64,000 nucleotides of DNA. Origin: Mucidula mucida. Its lineage: Eukaryota; Basidiomycota; Agaricomycetes; Agaricales; Physalacriaceae. Shown piece by piece: positions 23,797 to 34,679 of the stretch. Made by a program: the position numbers and the translations under genes. The stretch spans positions 186,001-250,000 of the forward strand of contig JADNYV010000024.1 in NCBI GenBank assembly GCA_015501055.1, in the 5' to 3' direction. The notes under the pieces were generated by a model. It made no database searches. It was not told where the DNA came from and worked only from the letters and a program-made list of their open reading frames with translations. The stretch's first letter is position 1, and every line of letters begins with the position of its first letter.

Positions 23797-25740
23797 ATGG
23801 CCACGTTGTCTTCGTCTTCAGAGCTCAGACAGCGAAGACCGCGCTCGCCATCCGCACCGCAGGTCGCCCATGGTTCCCGCATTGCGGCGTGCAGACCCCT
23901 GCCCTATTCTCTCGAGGCATTGGATCTATCGCACTCCTCCCCAACTCAGGCTCTGGCCTCGCTGCGTTTCCTCGTGCTGTCCTACTTGGCAGAGGTCGAA
24001 CAGAAAATATCGCAGCTGGAATCCCCAGATTTCGAGTCCTGGAAGGTGAAAGGCGAGGTGGCGATGGAGGACGCCAACAAATGGGTCTCCGACACACTGG
24101 AGCTTCTCGAGTCCATTCGCGCTGACGTGTCGTCCCATCTTCCCGATTTCTCCGTCGAGAACTTCAAGGCTCGTCTACCTGACCTGCCCGACGTACCGTC
24201 CATTCAAGACATGCGCTCTCATCTACCGGATATGCGCTCTCACCTCCCGGATATTCCGGACATGCATCTCCTAGACTTTAATCTCTCGGAAATGCGTGCC
24301 AAACTCGAGGTTATACGCACTCGGTTTCATGATTTAGACTTCGATAAACCCATCGATTATGTCCCTCAACTTCTAGATCATCTACAGCGTTTGCACTCCC
24401 ACCTCACTTCGAGCGACTCCCCATCTGGGTTCGACATAGCGGCCTCTGCGTTGAGTTCAAAACTCGCTAGTTTCTTAGATTCCATCCTTTCCTCCGAGTT
24501 GGTTTCGGATATGCTTCACTCCGCGCCACATATTCAGGAAGGAGAAGAGATTATTGAGAAAGCTGCGATGGATGTGGCGAGAGCCATCAAGCACTCTTTC
24601 GAGGGCTGCCGCTTAATCCAATACGGCGACCTCCCTGCAAGATGGCGCAACAACCCTTTCGTCACTCAAGGTTATAGGTACGTATTCTTGCTACATTGGC
24701 GTTCGAGTGATGCTTAATCATCTCCGCTTAGATTTATACCCATAGAAAGATGGCCTCTTATTGTGCTGTCTTTGTTCGCTCTTCATAATGAGACTTGTAC
24801 GTTATCGTTCGCTTATACTCGCATTAACCCTCACGCAACGTCAGTGAATATTCATACACATTTAATACCCTTCCTTCTCTGGGGCATACATTCGATACCC
24901 TTTTTCAACTTCCATCCTACCGGTTACATAGATACCCCAGAACGCCTGTTCATGGTCTTCGCCCTGCTCTGCCTTGGGTGTAGTACGGTCTATCATACCA
25001 TGGCTGGCTGCGCCCATCACGGTAGCATGCAGTTTTGTGCGCGTGTCGACTATGTCGGTATCGGATGGTACGTGCTCTGACGCAATTCCATAATATATGT
25101 TCACGGCGAATTTCAGGTTAATCAGCGCGAGTGTTGGAACAGTGGTCTATTACGGTTTCCAATGTCACCCCAACCTAGGTAATGCTTTCTTGTCACTTTG
25201 CTTTGTGACGGGGCTGGCGGGAAACATCTTCCCTTTCATGGACTGGTTCAATCAGTATGAATATAGGGTGCGTTATCTAAGTGTCCGGGCTTCAAGCTCA
25301 TCTGACAAATTTCCGTAGGGGTGGCGCATAGTCTTCTTCTTGACTCTTGCTTTCTCGTCACTTGCCCCGCTTTTAACGTTATCCTATTTGCAGTCGCCCA
25401 TACAGACATTGCACTTCGTTTGTGAGTTTGAACACGAGAAATGCTGTTATATACTCATCTGCTATCTACAGCTCCCGTCATACCGTCGTTAATCTCGTAT
25501 ATTGCCGGACTTGTATTCTACGCGTCTCATGCCCCCGAACGATTCCTTCCCGATAAATGGTGTAAACGCTTGGATACGATCGGCGTTGGTATGAGCGTTT
25601 TCTCTCGTTTGTATACTGTTTGACTGATCTTCTTCGATGCAGGTTCTCACTCTATCTGGCACTGCTTCATTGTGCTAGCTGTGAGCCAACACCGGTCTGC
25701 GATCAAGATAATGAGAGAACACGCCCTTACATGTAGCTAG
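23797..25740 (+). CDS. PAQR/haemolysin III-like seven-helix membrane protein with long N-terminal domain (Izh3-like)
   Basis: The ATG at 23797 begins MATLSSSSELRQRRPRS. About 300 residues are cytosolic-looking and amphipathic, with near-repeats of DMRSHLPD around 24210-24260. The PAQR core follows: GDLPARWRNNPFVTQGYR, TLNIHTHLIPFLLW, CLGCSTVYHTMAGCA, NIFPFMDWFNQYEYRGWR and, near the end, GVGSHSIWHCFIVLAV. HTHLIPF, the S-x-x-x-H of STVYH and HSIWH are the conserved PAQR motifs; the three His and the Ser line the zinc/hydrolase site in this family. Five introns fit in frame. In yeast, Izh3 is the paralogue with a long N-terminus and is tied to zinc and sterol balance; the same role here is inferred. 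The stop is at 25738-25740. Confidence 0.85.
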
Positions 25741-26431
25741 GATCTGTCTCATGTATGAACTTAATGACGTGACGTTTTTTAATCCTGGCCTGACTCTCTA
25801 AGAACGCCAGAGCCGAGCGTTTTGCATGGTTAGTCTGCCGCGAAGCGGCGAAGGTTCTTTCCGTTCTCTATTTTGTGCGCTTTGAATTCATCTGACCACC
25901 TTCCAAGGCGGTACTTATTGCTCGTCGAACGTTCTCGTCAGGAACCCTGAGATTTCTCCGTGAGGCTTCGAAGCGCACGGACTAACTGCTTGGCTCTGGA
26001 GCAGAGCATTATGTTTGGTGCCAATAATGGAAGTGGTCACACGACCGCCATGTGTTACGAGGCCTAGTGTAGTAATGGTATAGCGACCTGTGCGTTAGTA
26101 CTCACTTCTTTCTAGAACCACCCCAGATATGCCTGCAGCTGACTGTGAGACGTATGCTCTGGACGCAACTTCGATGTCGAAAAGAATACCGGAATGTGCA
26201 TCCAGCCTTGGCTCTCTGGAACGGGGCTCTCTGCAATGGGCTTCAGCACGCGCGGGGGCGCTTGGAAGCGAGAAGAATTACTGCAGGGGCCTTGCCAGGT
26301 TTAGCCTTCTGGGCGACGTTGGCTCCATCCTACCGAGTAGCCATATGCAGGGTTCCATGGAGATGAATTGGATAATCTTAAGAGCAGTTCTTATAAGGCC
26401 ACCCAGATGGTCGTAGCAAGGCTCAAGCACC
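25741..26431. other. Intergenic region and GH92 promoter
   Basis: No gene is supported. A TATA-like ttcttataagg sits at about 26388, some 40 bp before the GH92 start. Short frames across 26129-26420 lack any domain. Confidence 0.45.
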
Positions 26432-29400
26432 ATGCTGTTCTTCTTCGCCTTGGGCTTGCTGGCTAGTGTAGCGACGGCTCAGCCGTCGCCCGACGTCCAG
26501 GCTAAGATTTCTCAGGCTATCCAGGACGCTATCGATTCGCCGACTAGCAACCCCAACTACGCGTCTTTCGTTAACCCCTTCATCGGGACAGGTAGAATTT
26601 TTGTGGTTTGTAAATTCGGTCATTAACGCACGCGTCTTGCAGACAACGAAGGCGATGTATGGTGAAGTCTCTGTTACAAGTTGCCTATGAACTTTCATTC
26701 ATGGATTGTAGCCCGGGAGCCTCGGTGCCCTTTGGTATGGTACGTCGTCTTGATGCCGAAAAACTCCTTCTCCGGCTCTGATACTGTGCTGTATAGGCCA
26801 AGTTCTCCACCGACATGACCGGATACGCACCTGCTGGTACCAATTCCGCGCTTCACCCGCTGACATCCGCTAATGGATTAAATTTTAGGTTATATCACTG
26901 ACCCCAATGAACAAATCAAGGGCTTCAGCCCGCTTCACGACAGTGGGACGGGTGCTTCTGGCAAGAAACCATCACTTACGCGTTTCGCACCCCCGATCTG
27001 ACCTAGTGGCTCTAGGATCATATGGAAACTTCGAGATTATGCCTCTTCTCTGCCCGGATGGCTTTGATACGTGTATCACGCATTTCGCCAAACGGCTGCG
27101 CCATAGGAAGAACAACACGGATGGTAATATGTGTCTTTGTCCGCTTTTTAGAGTTTGAAAGTTCTCATTGTCGTTGTTAGTCGCGTCCCCGGGATACTTT
27201 TCCCTTACGTTGGATAACGACCTGCAAATGGAAGCGACAGCGACGCGACGGGCTGGGCTGGAGCGGTTTACGTTTCCCGCGGGGTCGAAACCGTACTTTG
27301 TCATCGACATGGCCGGAGATAACGCTGGCACCTTTGCTGGTGGCTTCATGGATATCGAGCCAGAGAACGGCCGCATCAAGATTGGAGGCCATTTCGGTCC
27401 GAGGTTAGTTATCCTACTTCGGTCATGAACTCCGTTATGGTTTGACACCCTCGATCAGCTTTGGTCCTTCGCGCTTCAGTTATCAAGTCTTCGCTTGCTA
27501 CGATGTCCTTGATGGCGGAAGGCAGAAACTGGATGAATACGGTATCTGGACGGCTGATGAGTAAGTCGTCGGCTATATTATATGAAGCCATGAATGTTGA
27601 AATCTGAACTTTGTGTAGCTTCGGCCTCGATGCGAAAGGACTGGGACAGACTCATCTCAATCTATCAGTGAATCTCATCGGTGGCCCCATATACCAATCT
27701 GGGGCGCTCTTCTCCTTTGCCGATGACCCCGAGTCTCTCACTTTCCGCGTCGGAGTATCCTTCAAGTCTGCGGATCAGGCATGCGCCAATGCCGAAGAAG
27801 AAGTCGGAGATGCGACCTTCGACGAGGTCTTGGGGAACGCTGTGGATTTGTGGAACGAACGGTTGAAGAAAGTCGAGATTGACATCCCGAATACTCCGCA
27901 GAATATCACGGAGATGCTTTATTCTTCGTTATATCGTGCTTCGTTGACCCCGGTACGTGCGCCGCCACCATTTTCGTTACTTGTCACTGATGTCATTTAG
28001 AACAACGCAACTGGAGAAACACAGGGCGCCTTCGCAGATACGTCGGCTTTCTATTTCGATTCGCTGTACTGCAGGTATGTTTTCTGTTTTTCAGATTAGT
28101 AAACAAGTGACCGACCTTCATGCTAGTTGGGACACTGTGAGCTGCATTCGTTATGCACCAAACACGGATGCTGATCAAAACTTTACAGTTTAGAACCTTT
28201 TTCCCACTGATGAGCCTTCATTCTCCTGTCGAGTATGCACAGATCGTTGATGCTTACATCGACGGGTGGCGCAAGCTTGGCTGGATGCCTGAGTGTAGAA
28301 CAAATAACGTCCCCGATATACGCAGGGTGGTATGACAATCTCGTCTCAAAATTCATGCTCCATCTCAACCCTACTTAGGCTCAAGCGGAGACAACATCGT
28401 AGCCCACTTTGCTTTGGCCTATCATGACCAAGCAAAGGACCTCGGAATCGATCTGGAGGAAATGTTCTCCGCACTATTGGCTGACGGCGATCTGAATCCA
28501 CCGGAATGGAATACTCTAGGGAGACAAGTGAATGTCTATAAGTGAGCACTCTCGTATACTCTTCATAATTTCGACTAAGTGTATTTGTTAGACAATATGG
28601 CTATGTTCCCTTTGCAGTCCTCGATACAATGAGTACGGGTAGACAGACAAGGGAGGCTAGTAGGACGCTCGAGGTCAGTGGTCGCCTCTTTACTCATGCC
28701 TGCGGTTGACGAAAGCGATTTAGTACGCCTTCGAAGATTTTGCTATCAGACAGGTCGCCAAGCTTCTGAACAAGACAGACGAAGAAGATCGCTACTTCAA
28801 CCGATCCCTATTCTACCGCAACGTGTGGGACCCCACAGTCGTCAGCGACGGGTTCCAGGGATTCATGCAGAAGCGATTCATGAACGGCAGCTTTGCGTTT
28901 ACCGATCCCATCAACTGTTCCCCGAACAATGTGGGCTCTCGATCGTGTTCGTTGGAGCAGGACAATGTCAACGGCTTCTACGAGTCTTCGTCCTGGGAGT
29001 ACAGCTGGTTCGCTCCTCATGATACTGCGCATCTCGTTGAGCTCATGGGCGGGAACGTAGGTCGCGCACTTCCTGTCGAGATTTAGACTGAAAAGCTGAA
29101 TATAGTCAACATTTATCGACCGTCTGCACCATTTCTTTGATGTAAGTTGGGCCCAGACATTATGTTCACTTGGTTGCTCATGCGAATATAGGCGGGATAC
29201 TACCTCGCCGGAAACGAGCCCTCATTCCAGACGCCCATCGGCTATCACTACGCCGACCAACCCGCTCTGTCCGTGGACGAAGTCCGCAAAGTCGTATTCC
29301 AAAACTTCGGAATCAGTAAAGCCCTCCCCCCATTACATTCTTTCTATACTAACGCCCGCATGCTCTAGCCGCTGCAGGACTCCCAGGGAACGACGACCAA

Positions 29401-29784
29401 GCCGCCATGGCGTCCCTCCTCACGTTCCACCTCCTCGGCTTATACCCTGTACCTTCCACCACCGAGCTGCTCATCCTCTCGCCCTTTGTTCCCAAGTACA
29501 CTATCCACAACGCCTATCTGAACGTGAGCACCACCGTCACCGTCGTCAACTACTCTCGGGACTCTGTGCAAGAAATCATCCCGCCCGGCACACCCGCATA
29601 CGTCGCGAACGTCACCGTCAACGGCGCCCCTACCGAGTCGCGATGCCACTTTGATTTCTACGAGACGTTCAAGGTGGGCGGGGATGTGGTTATCACGCTA
29701 ACGGCGGATAAGGATAGCGCGAACAGCTGTGCGGGCTCGTTGCCTGCGAGTCTGTCGACAGGTGGCTTTGATGAATTGAGATGA
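26432..29784 (+). CDS. Secreted GH92 alpha-1,2-mannosidase
   Basis: Starts MLFFFALGLLASVATAQPSP, a signal peptide with cleavage near ATA-QP. Family segments follow in order: YASFVNPFIGT, PGASVPFGMAKFSTDMTGYA, GFSPLHDSGTG, ASPGYFSLTLDNDLQME, TEMLYSSLYRASLTP, FYFDSLYCSWDTFRTFFPLM, YVPFAVLDTMSTGRQTREAS, EDRYFNRSLFYRNVWDP, GFYESSSWEYSWFAPHDT, FQTPIGYHYADQP, and GLPGNDDQAAMA. GH92 enzymes are calcium-dependent exo-mannosidases; WEYSWFAPHD and GNDDQ hold the catalytic Glu and Asp. About a dozen introns join cleanly. The intron near 26962-27002 may use a GC donor. No frame break is seen. The likely role is trimming mannose from fungal or host glycans outside the cell. Confidence 0.88.
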
Positions 29785-29975
29785 TCATGGTTTTTTTCTT
29801 ATTATTGCTTAATTTACTACGCTCTTGAATCTGTCGTCTTGCTTGCTGTCTTTGTAACCTCGTCTTTAGCACCTTAATTATGATTGATATTCACGCTCGT
29901 TCCACAGCCACAATAACCATGTCTCGCTTCAATACTTATCTACAGTCTCAAAAAATGCGCAATCTCGACACACAA
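29785..29975. other. 3' flank of GH92 gene
   Basis: AT-rich sequence with several A/T-rich polyadenylation-like words. No gene. Confidence 0.4.
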
Positions 29976-30060
29976 GGCCAAATTGGGAATTGACTCCCCA
30001 CAGCTCCGAGTTTCCATCCCAGTATTAACACGGCGATCTAAACACCTGAGCTACTCGGCC
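29976..30060 (-). tRNA. tRNA-Ile(AAU)-like gene, probably a relic
   Basis: The minus strand begins ggccgagtagctcaggtg and ends with tttggcc, which pairs with the first seven bases. The D-arm is close to standard with one mispair, and the anticodon loop reads ttaata (AAU). A 12-nt insert after position 37 (ctgggatggaaa) fits a tRNA intron. The T-loop has one extra base (gggg-ag-tcaattccc instead of gggg-ttcaa), so the B box is weakened. I therefore read it as a decayed or borderline tRNA-Ile gene rather than a sure functional one. Confidence 0.5.
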
Positions 30061-30642
30061 GATAAATTCACTTCGAGGCTACTTATTGAGTGGCCCGTAC
30101 CTACAGTTCTCCTCGAATTCTCGAGTTTGCATCGGACCATGTGCTAGGTGCGTGGGACATCGATGCATCACTACCAAGGCGCCACAGACGGCAGATGATG
30201 TTGATGACTACTACATAAGATCAAGCACTTGAGTTCGCTCTGTATTTTACGCTACTTTCCCCGCTAGAGTACATAGCATCACGCAATGGGGGACAATAAG
30301 TTGGCCATGGAGGTTCAGCTAAGTAATACCTTAAACGGTGTCATCACTGTCGACTTGTCCTCTTGGGAATCGACAACATGGCAACTCATCGCAGTTCGTT
30401 CCTAAATCGAAGTGTACCTCCAAGATATCCTCGCCCCCAACGATCATCTAAATCCAGTGAATATCATTCCCTGTTACATTGTTACAATCGATAGTCGGGT
30501 ACGTAGTCTGTGGTAGTAAATCCAATCCGCAGCCCAGGTAAACTAAGAATAAGAAAAAGCGAGAAAGAAAGAAAAAATAAAACTCGGAGACAACAGGATA
30601 GCGAGGATAGTTCATAGATATAATCAATACACAAATCGTTAG
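30061..30642. other. Int intergenic stretch without a gene
   Basis: AT-rich with an A/G-rich run near 30540-30590. It lies downstream of the Smr protein gene. Nothing coding is recognised. Confidence 0.4.
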
Positions 30643-33600
30643 TTAGTTTGGAGGAAGCGTTATTCGTAAAATACGGCCGTTATTCGGGTCGTCGCTCGTA
30701 GAGAAACCGTACCTTCAGAGAGAAAAAAAAACATCAGCGACTTGATCCGGAGCAGAAAGAAAAAAAAGGTGGGACATACTCCTTCAAGGAAGTCAACAGC
30801 TTCGTCTTCACGGCACGCCCCTTCGCATTATTCGCCCTCGGAATCGTCACCAACACAACCTTCTCCACCATGTTCACAGACAGCAGCGCCGCAAGACGGC
30901 CCTCCACCGCCTCCACCGCTTTCGGAGCCATAGTAAAAGAAGACAAATCCATCTCATTGGACAAAGATTCCTTATTATTGCCTACACACCACAGTCAGCC
31001 TCTTAACTACCAAATAAGAGAAAAGAGGACTCACCACCAAGGAACTTGCGCTCAGCCCTAGCTTCCATCTTCGCCAGTTTGCTCCTCACCGCCGCCAGCG
31101 CCTTCGCCTTCTCAGGCGTAAACTTCTCCCCAGACATAGCATCCTCCAAGTCCGCCTCCTGCTTGAGATACTTGACAACCTTCTGCTGATGAGCAATCGC
31201 ATCTCGAAGCATCGAACTCTCCGAGCGGACACTGATACTACTGTCAGCAGAAGGAATGGGCGACGGCTGGCGGTCGTTCCACATTTCGGGGTACGGTGGG
31301 GGCGGCGCATCATCAGCATGTTCGGCGTCGTGCTCTGCTATTGTTGTTGTCGCGTCGCCAGTCGATGTACGTTCCGTGACGACGTGGAGCTCGGAAGGAG
31401 TCGGCTCTGTGGGCGCCACCGAAAATGCTTTCGATATACTCGTGCGTGGAGGCTCGGCAGAGACGGGCGCTTCAGACGGTGTAGGCTCCGTTGGCGCCAC
31501 GGAACCTGCTCTAGAGGGGTTCGGGCGCGCTGATTCTGTTGAAAAGTGAAGCTCAGTGGGAGTAGGTTCTGTCGGCGCGACAGAGACGGCTTTGTGCGGC
31601 GCTCTCGCTGCAGCTGGCTCCGTGGTCGGGGGAGTCGGCTCTGTAGGAGCCACAGAGACTGCTTTGGGCCAGGGATTTGATGCGACATGTAGCTCGGATG
31701 GTGTAGGCTTCGTCGGCGCAACAGAAACTGCCTTGTTGCGCGCGCTCATCGACGCTGATTCGCCTGCGAACTGCAACTCGCTAGGATTTGGTTGTGTCGG
31801 TGCCACGGAACTCGCCTTGTACGGAGCCCTCGAAGACACTGGCTCGCTGACCTCAGACAGTGGCGGTTCCGTAGGAGCTACAGAAGCAGCCTTGGTCCAT
31901 TGATTCCTCGCTCTCGTAGGTTCGGTGGCGAAATGCAGCTCAGAAGGTGTCGGTTCTGTTGGTGCCACTGAAGCTGCCTTGAACCATGTCTTTGCTGACG
32001 CCGGTTCAGACGCCAAGTGGTGCTCCGAATGGCTTGGCTCTGTATGCGCTATCGAGCCAGCCCTGGACCAAGTAGTCTTTGTACGTGCCGGAGGCGGTTC
32101 AGACGGTGCCATTGATGCAGCCTTGCGCCATGCAGCTGGGATGGGTTCGAGCGTCGTCGTAGGTTCCGATGCAGGTGCGACAGACTCTGGAGGCTCACTG
32201 ATAACCGACCCAGCTTTACTGGGGGCACCAACAGCGGATCCTGCTTGACTGGGAGCGCCAACGACGGATCCTGCTTTACTGGGGGCGCCAACGACAGATC
32301 CTGCTCTGCTGTGACCGCCGCCACTGAAAACAGAGGCGGCTCTACTGAACACACCGAAGACGGAGCCTGGTTTACTCGGTGCACCGACGGCAGACGCAGG
32401 CTTACTTGGCGCAGCATCAACAACGGAACTGGAAGCCGCAACAACCGATTCTGGTTTGCTGGGTGCGCCAATGACAGACTCTGGTTTGCTGGACGCACCG
32501 ACGACGGAACCTGGTCTGCTAGGTGCGCCAAAAGCAGATCCAGCCTTGCTAGGCGCTCCAACTACAGATCCAGCTTTGCTAGGCGCCCCGACCACAGATC
32601 CAGCTTTACTAGGGGCACCGACAACAGAGTCTGCTTTGACGCTCGGCGCGCCGAAAGCAGATGGTGCTCTGCTGGGTGCACCGACGAAAGATCCGGCCTT
32701 GCTAGGAGCACCAATCTCCGACTCAGCTTTACCGACGACAGATGCTGCCCTACTGCCGACAGCAGAGCCCGCTTTGCTGGGTGCGGCGACTACTGAACCT
32801 GCTTTACTGGGCGCACCGACAACAGACGCTGCCCTGCTGGGTGCACCCACAACCGATGCAGCAGCAGTATGACCAACCACCGATCTACTACTTTCGGCTA
32901 CAGGAGGGGGCACAGGCTTTGGTTCAGGTGTAGAACCGCCACTTGCACGTTGAACAGGATCAGCAGAAAGAGCGATTGGCGTTGGTGTAAGCGCTGGGTG
33001 ATCAATAGCGAATAGTGATGAAGGTGGTTGCACGTCAATGTAAGAGGGTCCACCAAACTCATTGGCAGATGCAAAAAGAGGTTCTTCTTCTTTGGGGGGA
33101 GGAGGAGGGGGAGTTGTGACCTGAGTAGGGAGCGCTTCACTTCTTTCGACAGTTTCCCAGTCCCTGTCGAAGAAGTCTCCGGTGTCTGGTGGATTGGGAA
33201 TGTCGGGGATGTCGGCAGAAAGCGGCATTGGTTCATTGTCCTCTGGCTCGGGTTCGGGTTCGGGAATTTCTTCCTCGAGGAGCTCAACCTCTTGGGTCGG
33301 GGTGGTGGGGTCCTCGGGGACGATGATCTCTGGGAGGTCGACAGGGTCTGGGCGTTGGGGGGTTGTGGAGGTGGAAGATGTGGAGGAAGATGCGTAGCTA
33401 ATGTCGTCGTCGATGCGAGTCCGTGCGAATCGGTCATGGCGCGTGAATCCAGTAGAAGTACCAATGTTGCTACTCCCTGTGTCGGAAAATGCGACTGGGC
33501 GAATCACGAATGAGTTACTGCGCTCTGTGTCCGTTTCTGAGATCTCGCTTGGCGGATAAAATCCTGGGACTGGCCGCCGGGGCACGCGCGGGGTTTGTGG

Positions 33601-34180
33601 GATGGCAAGGGTCCGCGCGGGGCGGGCAGGCGGAGCAGAGGACTCCGCCGACGCCGCTCGTGATGTTGAAGACACGACCGACGCCGTCCGCGAAGGTGAA
33701 AAGCGAACAGTGCGCTGTTTCGGGAACAATGGCGGCAAAGTGGGCACCGACCTGGTGAGCAGGTAAAGCTCCCTGCGCAGATTATGCCATTTTTTGGGCA
33801 TCCCCATGTCCTTCCACAGCGTCGGCGTAACGTCCGCCAGCACCATCCCAACCCCGTCCATATCACCACCACTGCCAGCCGGGCCACACTCTCCGTCACC
33901 AAAAAGTCCACAAAAAGGCGGACACCATATCCGACATACGGGTCGAACGAATACGGGAACTTTTGCAGGAAATGGAGCAGCACGATGCCCTCCCAAAGGC
34001 CGACAATGGTTCCGTGAGCTTGAGGTCGTGGTGGCTGACGAGATCGACTACAAATCGAAGACCAAGACCGGCGCCTATCGCAAGGATGCTGTCCATAAAG
34101 AGTGCAACGCGGTCGCTAACATGGAAAGACGAGGTCGATGATCTTGATGAATACGAGAATACTGAGCTCACGATGCTCAT
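30643..34180 (-). CDS. Large membrane-anchored repeat protein with degenerate DUF1771-Smr C-terminus
   Basis: The N-terminus (ATG at 34178-34180) holds hydrophobic segments DSILAIGAGLGLRFVVDLV, GTIVGLWEGIVLLHFL and VTESVARLAVVVIWTGLG, then VLADVTPTLWKDMGMPKKW. A long acidic/Pro-rich stretch leads to about twenty copies of a nine-to-ten residue unit (GAPSKAGSVV) at about 32.2-32.9 kb. About nine copies of a longer unit built on KAVSVAPTEPTPSELH follow at about 31.4-32.1 kb. The end reads FTPEKAKALAAVRSKLAKME, ARAERKFLGG (DUF1771-like), MDLSSFTMAPKAVEAVEGRL, VVLVTIPRANNAKG and, after an intron, GFSTSDDPNNGRILRITLPP. That matches an Smr domain, but DLHGL is DLSSF and GKGxHS is lost, so nuclease/nicking function is doubtful. 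Two one-base losses near 33848 and 34011 break the N-terminal frame. Confidence 0.7.
31400..32130 (-). repeat. Tandem peptide repeat array (KAxSVAPTEPTPSELH type)
   Basis: About nine imperfect coding repeats of 25-35 residues lie inside the Smr-type protein. Each has the core SVAPTEPTPSE and a variable tail with E/A-rich spacers. The spacing varies, which suggests unequal exchange with later drift. The array is predicted to be disordered and rich in possible phospho-sites. Confidence 0.8.
32200..32890 (-). repeat. Tandem short peptide repeat array (GAPSKAGSVV type)
   Basis: Roughly twenty units of 27-30 bp encode variants of GAPSKAGSVV, including GAPSRAASVV, GAPSKPESVI and a break with FSRAASVFSGGGHSRAGSVV. 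Serines follow R-A or K-A, so phosphorylation by basophilic kinases is possible. The repeat also keeps the opposite strand open, giving long but spurious plus-strand frames. Confidence 0.85.
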
Positions 34181-34356
34181 CGTGGTAGATAGCGGCGAAA
34201 GGCTCGTCGGCAGCCCTTCGGCATCCTATATGGACCCTGCATTCTTCAAGCTTTGGCCGCTTTGCTCGCTGTTTGTACGTCCTCTCGATGTCGCCGTTGG
34301 CGTCCTGGACACTCTTGCTCGACGATCGTGACACAAGTGTACGGCGATCTGCACCC

Positions 34357-34651
34357 ATGGATGCAAAACCTTACTTTTCTCTTGACACCGCCGACAAGCC
34401 GTTTAGAGTTCAACAAGCCGCTCATGGTTTCACAACCAGACTATACATTCCATGTAAGCGTCTACATGATAAGACGTCTTCAAACATGCCTTCACCTATG
34501 TCAGGTTTGAACGTCCGGAGACCAGTTCCGGAGCTTTCCGTTCACAAGTTCTTTGACGATACCGAAACACACCTAACAATTCTTCTGGACGATGCACCAT
34601 TCGTCCTACTGACTGAATACCGTGCTGCGACATCAAGTCTACGATCTATAT
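34357..34651 (+). CDS. Unrecognised protein fragment with two exons
   Basis: Exon 1 (34357-34453) reads MDAKPYFSLDTADKPFRVQQ, then AAHGFTTRLYIP. A gtaagc...gtcag intron follows, and exon 2 (34505-34651) reads RRPVPELSVHKFFDDTETHL and LLDDAPFVLLTEYRAATSSL, ending at another gtaagc donor. Clean splice sites and codon use look real. Possible exons further right are interrupted by stops, so the gene may be decayed. I do not recognise the family. It lies head to head with the Smr-protein gene at 34180. Confidence 0.45.
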
Positions 34652-34679
34652 GTAAGCACCAATGTACCGTCTTGTAAAC

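Noticed and set aside
31189..32872. Long plus-strand open frames across the Smr-protein repeats
   Set aside because: They mirror the minus-strand peptide repeats codon for codon, lack start context, and show no domain.
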